A stretch of DNA of 64,000 nucleotides from Ophiura sarsii (GCA_035610835.1 CM069450.1:28517503-28581502), one strand, 5' to 3'; positions 47,351-59,366 are shown, counted from the stretch's first letter. Made by a program: numbers and translations. Notes: generated by a model from the letters alone, not told the origin.

Positions 47351-47744
47351 GGAGGTGTCCTGCAAGCACAACATGTGCATTATAACATAGAAAAAGAATG
47401 GTCGATCTAAAATTGCGTAGTTATCTATAGAACAAAACATCATACTTATTATAAAAAGAATACAAACTGTATTCTCTCAACATGCAATTTTTAAAATTCA
47501 TAGTAAAAGTCATAGTTATACAATACACTTGCGTAAATGTAAGCCCCAATAACCATGACGTCATTGATACCAGGACTTTCGATCACCGCGATTTTTAAAC
47601 ATTGAATGTTGAGAGATGGCAGATTTTATTCGTTTTTTGTTTTGTGATAAGTATGCTGGGTTGTTCTATAAATCTACGCGATTTGGGCTCAATAATTAAT
47701 TTTCTAACATAAAATGCACAATGTTGTGCTTGCAGGACACCTCC
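47351..47744. mobile_element. 394-bp MITE with 45-bp imperfect TIRs
   Basis: GGAGGTGTCCTGCAAGCACA at the left and its exact complement at the right, continuing imperfectly (ACAT-GTGCATT) for about 45 bases. It lies in DNA outside the duplications. No clear TSD. Superfamily unassigned. Confidence 0.8.
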
Positions 47745-48886
47745 TGGATAATATCGAAACATTTGTATTGGTCTCAGTTCAAATTTCATGGGTGCTTTTA
47801 CGGATGGTGATGCAAAATATCACCTTGCCGCTAATCGTAATCGCCTTACGTAAACATCACTTGTACGTATGAACTAAACGTATACTTTTGGTACTGCGAC
47901 CTTATGTTAGTGATCAATTCTTCAGACATTATTAAAAAGCGAGAACTATTGTTATTATAACGAGATTGTCAAACATAACGATATTGTCAAACTTCTGTCA
48001 TAGAAAAACTCCTCTAAAGCACATAGTTTAAGTTTATGACATCAGTCGTTCATAGCTAAGGTTATATTACAAACCACGCCTTTCTGAAACAGATGAAAGT
48101 AAACTCAATTTCTCTTTTCACCTGTTGATTGTGCAAGCTTACTTACTAGTGAATAGCTAAAGAAATGTAAACTTTCTTTTAAACCACATTGACCTAGTTA
48201 CAAATGTGTGTCTTCTTACAACGAATTACCTAATCTTGAAGCATAGATTTATATAAAGCTATGAATCAAATCTTACTATGTTTGCTTCATATATTTTTAA
48301 ATAAATATAAGTAAGTCAAACAGTCATGGCTAAAGATTTCTATCTACATCATGGTTGAAAACATGATGTATCACAAAGTATCACCTATGGGCATTCTGGA
48401 TATATCAAAGGGTTCATCACACACCTGATATCCTAAGGGTTCAATATTTAGACGTGAGATATACACACGTTCTTTATTATATTTGGCAACCATGGCAACG
48501 TTGGTACTTAAATTGTCCTTACTTATCAGTGAATGGAGACATTAGCTATGTTGAATGTCAAAACAAGCTTACAAGAACGATTACATTTACATTATCGCAC
48601 AGTGCTTCTTCAAACTAGCGATGATCCATTTTGGCAAACGACTGCATCCAGGGTCCACAGGTTTATTAGACCGTAAAATAGATACGCCAATGTCATTTAA
48701 GATAAGATGAGCGAACAGCGGCAAGATCAGATACATATATATCTTCGTTTATACTATGTACATGATATACATGTATTATGACGCAAGGAGTTGACCTCAT
48801 GTACGTACATGTACGTACGTACACATTTTTACGAGCCTGTTGGGCCTTCGACATTCTAAATTTAGTCTTCGAGAGCGTCAACTGTT
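47745..48886. other. Unassigned AT-rich DNA
   Basis: No element or gene was recognised apart from a (GTAC)n-like patch at 48798-48822 (GTACGTACATGTACGTACGT). Confidence 0.4.
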
Positions 48887-49133
48887 GGGAAAAAGTGTAC
48901 TTTAGGTCCCAGACACTGGTATCCCAATATCTTTCAATACTGGAACATAAAGGTTGCCAGAATCGCTCGATACTGGTACGATTGTACTGGTACAGTATGG
49001 GTCGATACGGGAACACCAATGTTACCAGTGTAGTTTGTCCCAGTATTAAACGATACTGGTACATAACTGTGTTTCAGTATCGAACGATACTGGGTGTGGG
49101 ACCAGAATGTGGGACCTAAAGTGCACTCTTTCC
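48887..49133. mobile_element. 247-bp MITE with internal GATACTGG repeats
   Basis: The left end GGGAAAAAGTGTACTTTAGG and the right end CCTAAAGTGCACTCTTTCC pair over about 25 bp. The interior is filled with short inverted motifs of the GATACTGG/CCAGTATC type, so the single strand could fold extensively. ORFs on both strands across it are by-products of this symmetry. No TSD is evident. Confidence 0.75.
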
Positions 49134-51509
49134 AGATATGCCCCTTTCGGTGTTTCACCTACAGGCGTATATGCCAAACCGATCGGGAACATGACAATTT
49201 CGTTAACTACGACGTTTTACATAGAGGCGTAAGCATTTTGTATCGACCGAGAATTAGATAATAATGCTGTTTACGACGTATCACATACAGACGTATATTT
49301 GATACGTCAGTTAGGAACACAGTAATAATTAATGTTCTATACTTACGACGTTAATTACTATTGAACTAAAGTCACAATAAAGTGCATGATGTGATAACTA
49401 GACAATCCAAAATGGTTTAAAAAAAGAGACACCCGGCGGTTTGTGTTTTATAATTTCACTTTTCTAGTGTACGTTGTTGTATATTGATCATGTTTTACAA
49501 GCGAATATAATGATACACAGCAAGACTTATCAATAGGTATACAATTAAACCGATTTTATTTTTCATTTTGTTTACTTAAATACACATTTGTACCTTAGCT
49601 TCGACAAGATAACGGTTGAATCTACTTAAAGCTCTCTAAAAGCGGGTCAGCTGTTTAACCGTACATCCCCTAAGACATTCAATGCGTTTTCCTCATAATC
49701 TGTTCATTGGAAAATTTAACTGAACATTTATTTGATCGCAAGGAAAAGTAATACGCTTTTCGTCTGTGACAGCTTTTGGCATTACCCTTTTTATAACAAA
49801 CCTGATTCCAAAATATTCATACGAAACATGTTGGGGGCAAGGAAAAGAACGTTGTTGAAAAACTGCGCGCAAATTATTTTTGCTTTTGTTGTAACAAATC
49901 GACTGAAATTAGATTAATTTGTTCTAAATTAGACATTTCAAACCAATTTAAAGCTATTATTGACTAATTTTTACATTAAAATTCAACATTTTCGATTGTT
50001 TGGGGGACAAAATAGGGTGGGGCTTGAGCAGATTGGAGCAACTGAGGCAAAAAGGTCATCACGACTGGGGGAATCCCCCCAGGCCCCCTTTAGTGCCGCC
50101 ACTGCTTCTTTCTCTCCATGAAAAGTGTCAGGAGTTTCTGTAACTGAAGTTGCTTGTCGATTTGGTGTTAAGGAAGGTTGCACGGAAATGGAGAGACAGG
50201 TGTTGGCTTACGAACATCATGAATGATACTGGTCACTGTAAATGATGAGTTTCACACCAGTAAATACAGGTGTGGGAAACAATTGACGATGTGAGATGTA
50301 CGGATTATGATTGTCTTTTCATGGAGAGAAAGAAAAGGTACACTTTATATTAACTGTTTTAGTTAACGCGGGGTAGGGTTAAAGTGCAACAATGAAAACC
50401 GCATCTTTTTTATTCAAATTACCACTGCTTCATTAATATTGGCGCTAATCTGACAAATGAGGTGTCAAAACGCGCGGGAGGAAATGCCTGTTTTCTTCCA
50501 ATTAAACACAGGGCTCGTTAGTATAAAAATGGATACTTTCTTGTTGTGCAGTTTTATATGAGATGCAAAGAAACTAGGCAAAGGTGATCCGATTTCATCA
50601 TAATACTACCAGTAGAAACAGCAATTTGTTTGGTCTATTTCCCTACAAGATTTGGTCTATGTCAAGTAGATGAATATTTTAGTATTGTACTCGTAATTGA
50701 TAATTGTACAGATGGATGTGCTATCTTACTTATATTAAAATGTATATATTTAAGCCTAACCAAAAGATGTATTATTCTTCGTAGAATGAAAAAAAAGAGT
50801 TGTTCACACTTTTGCTCGTTTCCTTCCTACGTTTGGCATGTTAGGGTTTTACTACTGCAATTGTAATAAGTATAGGTACCAAAAGCATTCCAGTGTATAG
50901 CGGGGATTCAGAGTTTTAATCACAGAGAATAACAAAATGGTTATGAAGAGTGAATTCATGAGAAGGATATAAGGCTTATATGTGCCGTACATACGTATGC
51001 ATTGACATGCCTGTGGACTATCATGGTTTGAGAAACAGTGTTTCGTAGCAAATGTCGAGATATTTGATGAACATTGATGATGAATGATATGTGAATTTAA
51101 ATATTATGTTGACTTCAGTTTTGTATGTAACCCAAATCAGTAATGGGAACCAAGCAACTTATTTTTTGACACATGTTACGGTTGTTACCTGATACTTGAC
51201 TTATTTTATATTTTGAAAGTGTATGTTATCATGTTTTGAAATTTAAATCACTCTTATCGAGCTCAATATACTCCACATTCGCATTACACAAACACACAAG
51301 TAGGCCACATCTTTGCTCCGTATGAAACAATCTCAAACCATATTTTTATTATAAATGAAATCGAGAGAATTCTGATGTTATTCATAATTATGTTGTTGAA
51401 TATTGGTGTTGTATTATATTTACTATTGAGTGTTCTGATTTGCTTCGCTTAAAAATCTATCGAGTGTGAATCAACACCGATTTACGATCATGTACTTAAG
51501 ATGATACTG
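49134..51509. other. Mostly unassigned DNA with one inverted pair
   Basis: TTCTTTCTCTCCATGAAAAG at 50106-50125 pairs exactly with CTTTTCATGGAGAGAAAGAA at about 50315-50334, enclosing roughly 190 bases, a possible small fold-back element. ORFs below 80 codons have no recognised domain. Confidence 0.5.
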
Positions 51510-51710
51510 TTAACACATTCCACATGGCAGTCGTCTGCAGGCGACAGTTCCAATTCTATAAAATGTTTTAAAAAAGACAAAAAACATTGAATATCGTCAC
51601 CATATTTGGGATCATAATATGAAATGCATTAACATAAGTACAAACATGCCTAACATTTGTTCAGTAATTGTTTTTTGTGGTAAAAATAATAGCCGCGTGG
51701 AAAGTGATAA
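51510..51710 (-). mobile_element. TTAA-MITE copy 13
   Basis: TTAACACATTCCACATGGCA with GTCGTCTGCAGGCGAC, ending GCCGCGTGGAAAGTGATAA. It lies in unique DNA, so it is an independent insertion. Confidence 0.8.
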
Positions 51711-51890
51711 CAGGTTTTCTTTGAAGATTGGAATTACATACCAGATTTTTGATCATGGCATACCCTCTCCAGACTAATTATAACGTGCATTAATTTGGTC
51801 AACGGGTACCACGGTCACGCATGGTAAATGATTATTTGAAGCGATTCTGATATATATCTCAGATTTAAATTCATTTGAAGTAAAACCTGT

Positions 51891-52160
51891 TTACACACTT
51901 TTCACGCGGCTATTATTTTTACGGTTCTTTACCATAAATTAATCAAAACAGAATTTTCAGAAACCTTTCCCAACTTTCAAAGTACATGTATATCTCAAGA
52001 ATTACCAAAACAATACAAGCCATGTTTGTACTTATTTTAATGCATTTCTAATGGTGATTTCAAATATGAAAATAAAATGCAAACATTTTGAAATTTTCTA
52101 TACATCTTGTGACATTTTGTAAATGTTATCAGCAGACGACGGCAGCTTGGAAACTGTTAA
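51891..52160 (+). mobile_element. TTAA-MITE copy 14
   Basis: TTACACACTTTTCACGCGGC to GGCAGCTTGGAAACTGTTAA. It lies 180 bp from copy 13 in opposite orientation. Confidence 0.8.
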
Positions 52161-53487
52161 ACATCAATCTATGACCATACTTGTCTTAAACACGCCTTTG
52201 TACTTACTCTTTGTTTCGCAGTTTGTGTAACCTAGTTAAGAAGATTCGCCAACCTATGTGACTAAGTATACATCAAAAGGTACCTGATTTCGGCCAGACA
52301 AGTTTTGAGAAATAAGAAATTAAATTGGTGAACATATCAATAATATCTTTAGAACTGACACTTCCATGTTCAAAAGAGAGGGATTATTAGAAAGCTTTTT
52401 TGTGAGTATCTAAAATTTGCCAAAAAGAAATCAGGTTATTTTTGATTTAGGTGTGTCACATATGGATGTAGTGTTACTAATGGCGCTTGCAATACGTCAC
52501 GTTAAGATATCAGGGGAAAACGAATACACATATAAAGTTTGCACAGTGAAGCTAGTCGGTTAATACAATAATAGTGACACCTTAATCCAACCCATAAAAT
52601 ACAAAATAGTTGTTTGCCAAGTCTTATTTGGAGAATGCTATCGATTACAGGCCCCATGGGCTGACACACTTAAAAGACACCCAAACTGTATAATGATGAT
52701 ACTCTTGAGATGGGACGGCAATATCATTACACACGAGTGCTATTCGATTACACCCTCTTGATTTTTCAAATGTGTGATTTTATTGATAATCGCTTTTAGC
52801 CAAGAAAGCAAAAACCATTCAAATATCTAGGTTGATGATTGTCAATGTTGTTAACATTTAAGAGGTGGTTTCCCTAGTCACTTTGTAGGTTACAGTATTC
52901 AACTCATTTTATGATACAGTTATTGTAATGTGGAACATCTTACTAGGCTCATATAACCGCTGATTGGCTTGTGCTCGGCTTGATTTGCATCAACGCCTGT
53001 ATATTGGACGTGTTCTGAGAAGAATGCTATCAAACATGCAAACCCAGGATTGAACCTCTTCACTAACTGTAATCTTCCAACCTCTGCACCATCCAATGGG
53101 ACGCTCTGTAGTTACTGCTGCATGAATGAGGCATCTTTCTCAATGATAGCAAATTATAGCAGCTGGTAGTGTAAAAGTACCATACATAAGACACTGTGAG
53201 CAATCGCACACAACTTGTCATAGGAAATAACTAAAAATGTGTGCAATTACAATATCCAAGGATGGGCTAAGGAAAAGCTAAGGGCAAAAGGAAAATAAAC
53301 AATATTAAAATGGGGGGGGGGGGGGGGGGGGGGGGGGCAAGTAAGTGGGTGATGTTGAGATGTGAGTTGTGAGTTGTTATGCGTTTTGAAGTTTTCAAAA
53401 TATTTATTGTTCTCTGAATGTTACAGATAATATAGAAATGATGTGGTTGCTATGTGTCCAATTGGTTTTATTACTTAGGTTATTAGG
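52161..53487. other. Unassigned DNA with a G homopolymer
   Basis: Twenty-six consecutive G bases occupy 53312-53337. The remaining sequence has no ORF of note and no repeat partner recognised here. Confidence 0.5.
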
Positions 53488-53667
53488 TTAACAATATCCA
53501 CGCGACAGTTCCAACATTTCACAAACTGTTCAAAAAATGTCAAGATTATTGGATTGCATCACCATATTTGGAATCACCACCGAGAAATGCATTAAAATAA
53601 GTACAAACATGCCTATTATTGGATCAGTAAAAGTTGGGAAAGGTTTCTGAAAAATATATCAAAACAA
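53488..53667 (-). mobile_element. TTAA-MITE copy 15, truncated
   Basis: TTAACAATATCCACGCGACA with a body ending GGAAAGGTTTCTGAAAAATA. The distal terminus is absent. The delta duplication copy begins shortly after. Confidence 0.7.
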
Positions 53668-54066
53668 TGAAGAACAATGTTTATTTGAAATTACAGTGTT
53701 TCATTCAACTATAAGAAGTTGTATCAATCCACTCTTTTCAGAACGTTGTTTCCCGTGAACCCATAATAATTCTGACGGGTAGACTAGTTTTGACCGTAGG
53801 CATGTGTCACGCTGATGATAATTTAACGTTACGAAACAATAGTGGGTCAAGATAAATGCGATACTTTATTGAAATATTTCATATGATACGTTATTGGATA
53901 CACAACTTTGTTAATAATGCTGAGAAGGTGACGAAAACCAGTAGTGACATTAATATCGTATCGTGAATGTTTAATGTGACGATTTGACTAGTCGTAATTT
54001 GTATTTTCCTGCACTGCGTTGAATGGATTTATTATATACTTGAATCTTGAAATTAAGAATTGATCA

Positions 54067-54608
54067 TCTCTTCAATGCTCATTATCGTCTGTAATGTGAT
54101 CTAAACTCCTCACAAAAAGTATCGAAACACTTAAAAATGATCCCATATATATCGGCTCGAAAGGGTATGCATTAATCGAAGCCAATAACCCAGTGCATAA
54201 TTTTGTTCTGCATATTTTGACACCTCGATCGATGAGATACGATGTTGCGGAGCGCCGGGAGTTATTGTCATTTCAATGTTCGTGGGTCTAGTTTCAAAAG
54301 TGACAATGATCAGATTCGTGCTTTTGAAACTGGACCCACGATCATTGAAATGACAATAACTCCGCTCAGCAACATCGTATCTCAACGATCGAGGTGTCAA
54401 AATACGCAGAACAAAATTATACCACTTGGTTATTTGCTTCGATTATTGCATACCTTTTCGAACCGTTATACATTGGGTCATTTTTAAGTGTTTCGATACT
54501 TTTTGTGAGGAGTTTATACAATACTTTGTATTGAACATGAGGATACAGTGAAAAAAAAAGAAAAAGAAAAAAGAAAAAAAATAGAAAAAAGATAAAAGAA
54601 TTGATCAA
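54067..54608 (+). mobile_element. Retroposed sequence with 12-bp TSD and A-rich tail carrying a nested MITE
   Basis: AAGAATTGATCA occurs at about 54055-54066 and again at about 54597-54608; in alpha, beta and gamma it occurs once. The inserted DNA ends in an A-rich run (54549-54592, A with scattered G), as expected for a LINE-mobilised transcript. Almost all of the insert is the fold-back element at 54104-54514. Confidence 0.7.
54104..54514. mobile_element. 411-bp Tc1/mariner-like fold-back MITE
   Basis: AACTCCTCACAAAAAGTATC pairs with GATACTTTTTGTGAGGAGTT, and the arms remain complementary to the centre near 54305 (for example CAATGTTCGTGGGTC against GACCCACGATCATTG). TA flanks both ends (54102-54103, 54515-54516). 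The near-symmetrical ORFs on the two strands are artefacts. Confidence 0.8.
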
Positions 54609-54785
54609 AATAGCTAACCTATCATTGAAACACTGCTTTTAGTACGAACACGTCGGCCATTTTAGTTTTCGGCAGGGGTCCCAGTGTTTCGTATTTTTAA
54701 AACTGTTTTCCCAAAATTAAATGGGATGAAAATCGTGAAAGCTTTTGTCATGTGACAGCATTTGATTGTTACTCACTCCTCTTTA

Positions 54786-54851
54786 GGGGTCGATAGAGAT
54801 TAATAAAAGTTCAATGTTCATGCTTTGAACAATGAATGAATGAATGAATGA
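54786..54851 (+). mobile_element. Very short 5'-truncated LINE 3' end
   Basis: GGGGTCGATAGAGATTAATA, AAAGTTCAATG, then (ATGA)n at 54830-54851. It interrupts CTCTTTA-TATACAGAGG, continuous at 8868-8884 in alpha. Confidence 0.65.
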
Positions 54852-55035
54852 ATATACAGAGGTCGTGTGAAAATCCGAATGCAAACAAATCTAATTTTCT
54901 TTATCATTCAGCTTTAGCATCTCCCAATGAGATCATTTATTTTCAATACACAAATTATCGCCTCGTTTGATTCGTTGTGCATATTAAGATTACAAAACAA
55001 CATAGCGGTTGCCGATGTCCTTGCTCTCTGGAATA

Positions 55036-55285
55036 TTAACACTTTCAACGCGGTAGTCGTCTGCAGACGAAAGTTCCAAAATGTCACAAAATTAATCAAA
55101 AATGTTGAAATAATTTAATATCATCACCATATTTGGAATCACCATAAGAAATTCATTAATTTATGTACAAATATGCCTAGTATTGATTCAGTAATCCTTG
55201 ATATAGACTTTGAAAGTTTGGAAAAGTATCTTACAAATCTTTTTTGTATAATATGGTAAAAACTAAACCGCGTAGAAAGTGTTAA
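55036..55285 (-). mobile_element. TTAA-MITE copy 16
   Basis: TTAACACTTTCAACGCGGTA with GTCGTCTGCAGACGA to ACCGCGTAGAAAGTGTTAA. Delta counterpart of 36245-36495, with TTAA at both ends. Confidence 0.85.
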
Positions 55286-55560
55286 AAATATAGTGACTTC
55301 GGTTTATGTTCAGCTTTCCAACTAACTCAACCCAAAATAGGATTTATTCATTTATTCTCTTTCCCTAACGTCTTATCTTTATTGAATTCTAATCTGACCT
55401 TGACTAATTCACTTTTGCATCGAAACAGGAAATTACTTACTTTAGGACCTTTGGCGATTCCTGTTTGTGTTTCAAGTTCAATAAAAGTCGCTTCAACGAA
55501 TCACTGTAATTAAAACGAAAACATGCGATACTCTTCATGACTAAATATTTAAAACTTTGT

Positions 55561-55697
55561 AAGTTAAACCATTTGGAACGGTAGTTGCTACTCCGAGTTT
55601 CACGCTTGTGCGATCATCAGACAACTCATATTGTTGTCTGATGATCGCACAAGCGTTAAACTCGGAGTAGCAACTACCGTTCCGAATGGTTTAACTT
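55561..55697. repeat. Local inverted duplication forming a 65-bp-arm hairpin
   Basis: The left arm 55561-55625 and right arm 55633-55697 are complementary with about four mismatches, separated by 7 bases. Beta (about 26890-26955) and gamma (about 36770-36835) have a single copy. The largest of three such events in the window. Confidence 0.9.
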
Positions 55698-55909
55698 ATA
55701 TTTCGCTCTATCTCACATTGAGCACTCTGCAAGAAGGTTTTGCTTCTTTACCAGTATTTAAAACTTGTATAAGTTTGTAAAGCTTTTACTCACTTTTGTT
55801 AATAAACAATGTAAATTTGTGAGTTTTAATTGTGCGAATAAATAACTGCAAAATACCAATTTGTGATTTATCCAATAAAAAAGAGTCAGAAGAGGTTATA
55901 TTGAACAAA

Positions 55910-56119
55910 TGAACACTTTCCAAGCGACAGGCGTCTGCAGACAACTTTCCATTGTCAAATTTAATAAATGTCATTGCCATAGTTGGAAATACCATGAGAA
56001 ATGCATTAACAAAAGTACAAATATTCGTAATATTGGTTTAGTAATTCTTGAGTTGGGAAAAGGTTTCTGCAAAACCTGTTTTGAAATGGTAAAACTAATA
56101 GCCACGTGAAAAATGTTAA
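55910..56119 (-). mobile_element. TTAA-MITE copy 17
   Basis: TGAACACTTTCCAAGCGACA with GGCGTCTGCAGACAAC to GCCACGTGAAAAATGTTAA. Delta counterpart of 27159-27390 and 37047-37275, with both ends retained. Confidence 0.8.
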
Positions 56120-56327
56120 AGCAACCAAAGGAAAGTTTTCATTTATTTTCCTATGGTTGGAAAATCCCTTACAATTAATTGCCTATCTACATTAAACCAT
56201 AGATCCCTTCTCAAGGATCTATGATTAAACCCGCACCATATTGCAAATGGCTGATGAAATTAAGCATACAATTAAAGATATAATATGGTTCATCCAATAG
56301 ACACTTTATTAACCTTATTCATACAAT

Positions 56328-57537
56328 CGGCCGAGTGCACCAATGACGGGTAGCTGAGGAATAGCGCTACCTCGCTAGTAACTGAGGCGTAACCCAAAAT
56401 TTTGAGAGCGCCAATGCGGGGTATATTACTAGGTTAATAACTGGCGGGTATACCGGTAACTTACGCTAAATGTTATACCTGACCGGACCCAAGAGTAAGT
56501 TGGGGCATAACGTTTTATGCCACAAGTCAGTCGATTCTAGCAGTAGCGTAAATTTGTTGTGAACATTGAGGGGATGATTTGCTGATGCTGAAGGACCAAT
56601 TGCGCTTGCATCCCCAGGGGTGTCTATTTGAAGTGGAATGTGACCCCTCATAAGCTGAAAGATTTTATATTTTTGAAAATCCATTCATGCAATTTGGTGA
56701 TTTTTTTAGTCACAAATTAGATAAACTCCTTTTGCCCATTTAAACACTAATCGCACCAACTTTGGGTCATATTTTGACCAAAATGTACTAATTGTCCAAG
56801 GATCTTAATAAATGACTAAATAATTAAACTTATTATTGTTTTTGTTAATTAAAAACTGATAAAGCCAAGTTTTAACATTATTGAGAGTGGAAAGGTAGAA
56901 CTAGAAGAACGGGAAAAAAGCATATCGTGCCGTGCGTGGTCTGGGGATCGAATCGGGGTTCTGCGGTTAACAAGCGAAGGAAAAGGTATCCACGCACGGA
57001 AGTATTTGTGTTTAGAGATGTGTTATAATTGTATATAATTGTTTCCATCGTGTGCTTGTGTTTGTCATTGAAATTGTGCTTTTTGGTGCAATGTTTGTAT
57101 GTGCCCCTCGCCCAAAATATGTTTTTAATGTCATGATAGTCCTTATTTTTGAAAAAGCGGTAAACAAACTTCGAAATTTTTGGCCATAAAATGGCATCAT
57201 TTTTTTCCGGATCGCAGGCCGACTCCACGTGATTCTTGATTTACACTCACCTATGACCTAGCGAGTGACGACACGTTTTTAATATTACGGAGTACCATTC
57301 ACGTCAGAATTTTACAGTAAACTATAGGTTAACACTTGGCATATGCGCCAATTAATTTTGAAAGGGGACGATGCTGATTAATGTGAATATTTACCTCGCT
57401 AGTTGCTATTCTGGTGTTACTCGCCAGTTATGCTCTAAGAATTACATCGCTAGTAAGTTACGCTACAGTTAGAGCATAACTACTAGGGAGGTAGCTTACC
57501 TCCCTATTAAGTTACCCGTCATTGGTGCACTCGGCCG
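56328..57537. mobile_element. 1210-bp non-autonomous DNA transposon with CGGCCGAG termini
   Basis: The termini CGGCCGAGTGCACCAATGAC are exact inverted repeats for 25 bp. Subterminal zones contain repeated CGCTAGTAA/GTTACGC motifs and the hairpin GGGAGGTAGCTTACCTCCC near 57487. Within it, CCGTGCGTGG (56930-56939) and CCACGCACGG (56990-56999) pair around a box B-like GGATCGAATCGGGG. No transposase ORF and no unambiguous TSD. Confidence 0.75.
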
Positions 57538-57880
57538 GATCATGTTATTTAAAGTATTCCTAGGAGGGTTAATGAATTGACACTCCCCAACAATTTCAAG
57601 AACATAACTAAATTATATAAAGTGAAAAGATCACATTTTTATATACCTTCGTTTATTTGTAAATTAGATTTGAAGCTTACTTAAAATGATAGACATTTCT
57701 CAATTGTTCATGAAATGTGTTTGTGGCATGTTTGTGAAGCGTGACTTGTGCTATGCCTACTATAAATACGGCCACCATATGCGGAGTTCAAACAGCTGTT
57801 TTAATATCAATACATATAGCGAAACCAATTTGCTAACTAGCTCTTTCTTTAAATTTTGTGTACAAGAATAATGGTGCGAT
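57538..57880. other. Unassigned AT-rich DNA
   Basis: Short non-descript stretch between the CGGCCG element and the resumption of block B at about 57885. Two small ORFs show no motif. Confidence 0.4.
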
Positions 57881-59114
57881 CAAAGTCACGTCGTTGCGCA
57901 TCGCCCGACGTCGTCGGACATCGGCGAGCGAGTTCAAGCAATGTTACCTTTTATCCACCCTCGTCGCCGATGCACACCGACGGGAGTATGAACATGATGA
58001 ACGGACCGTTGACATGATTGAGGAGATTATCATCAACATGATTTGATTAGGGGCCATATCCAAACTCTCAGTGATTTTAAAGCATTTTTCTACCGATTTT
58101 ACAACGGTATTCCAACGGTATTTCGTTCTATTGTTAAAAGCATCGGAAAAAGATCGGTGATTACCTAGAGCCTCCCTACTTATCTGGCATTAACAATAGA
58201 ACTATTGTAGTACTCTCGATCGCTCAATTAGTGAAGCAGACGGATGAAAGCGCGAGAAAGGTTGTGTTATTAAGCTGACTAGTGTTCACCCGACCCCCGT
58301 TGTGACGTAAAGAGCGACCCATTTGCCAGATTGTACACCTACCGGGCTTCTAGTACAAGTGCCAGGTTTTATCATGGCAGGTGATAGAGGCTAATCGCGA
58401 CACTCCTCAAACCCCGACTCAAACGAGATATGTTTGTAGCCGCCTATTCATTGCTAGGCTTATTGTAATCCACTCGTTAACGTCATAAGAATAATCCTCC
58501 TTGAAGTGGCCTTTAAAGACTATTGTTCAGCCGTGGATGATTTTAGAGTAAGCAGTACAAGCAGGGAGTTGTCAATGACACCTCCCTGGTACAAGCATGG
58601 ATAATGTTATCATTGAATACTAAACAATATGGGAGCCATTAAACATACAACGTGTTATTGTTTTCTGGTATAGGCATAATGTGTGTAATCAAGTAGCATT
58701 ATGAATCTTACTCCCCTAAATAGTGTCATTTTTCTGCGTTTTTAGACTATTTAAGAATGATGCATACACTCTGAACGTGACCTAATAAATAATAAATAAA
58801 TAATAAATATGAAGAAATTAAGTAATTAATGTAAATAAATAATATATAGATTAATAATTATATCAATAAAATAGTATTAAGGCCTATTTATAATTAATTG
58901 ATTGATAAATAAATAAATAAACATCAACAATTAAGAAAGTAAATACAAAATAAATAAATAACGTTAAAATTATGTCAATATAAATGAAAACCCCGAACGG
59001 ACGTATAATGAGAGAACAATAATAAATATTATATTTCGGCATACTTAAAACCCTAACCGACCTCTACCCAGACTCGACCGCTCTAAGTATAGAGCACAAG
59101 GAATATAAACCGCC

Positions 59115-59185
59115 ACAAAGATTCGAACGTACGGCCTGCTGATTGAGAGTCCTAATCTTTACCAACTGAGCTATTTCGATTTTCC
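59115..59185 (-). other. tRNA-like sequence 1 in the Harbinger-like element
   Basis: The minus strand reads TAGCTCAGTTGGTAAAGATT (box A region), GGACTCTCAATC in the anticodon position and GTACGTTCGAATCT (box B). Anticodon, D and T stems are poorly paired, so a pseudo-tRNA is more likely than a gene. Confidence 0.5.
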
Positions 59186-59287
59186 TGAAATCCTCAGCGC
59201 TTTATACCCAAATATAGTTCTCATTCAACTATTCCCTAAATACACACGGTATGTTGAACCATATTACTTTTGTTTGTTATTGCGTTC

Positions 59288-59366
59288 ACATAGCGCATAG
59301 TTGGCTCAGCAGTAGAGCATTGGACTAGTAAACCGGAGGTCGTGGGTTCGAATCCTATCACGTCTT
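59288..59366 (+). other. tRNA-like sequence 2, tRNA-Thr(AGT)-like
   Basis: GGCTCAGCAGTAGAGC forms a perfect D stem. CTAGTAA is the expected anticodon loop for AGT, with a partly mismatched stem, and GTGGGTTCGAATCCTAT is a good T arm with wobble pairs. The acceptor stem (GCATAGT with CACGTCT) does not pair, and no CCA-proximal structure is seen. Best read as a decayed or captured tRNA. Confidence 0.55.

Larger units (their letters stand above)
53708..56120 (+). repeat. Segmental duplication copy delta, first part (end of A and start of B)
   Basis: The start matches part of the 466-bp unit (53708-53900 against 25103-25280). It then follows 25510-27160 and 35820-37060, interrupted by the retroposed insertion (about 54067-54596) and the 66-base LINE tail (54786-54851). 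Confidence 0.85.

Noticed and set aside
54131..54487. Pair of similar ORFs on opposite strands
   Set aside because: Mirror-image translations of the arms of the fold-back MITE at 54104-54514.
59288..59366. Functional tRNA-Thr gene
   Set aside because: D and T arms look good, but the acceptor stem does not pair and the anticodon stem has a mismatch, so it is reported only as tRNA-like.
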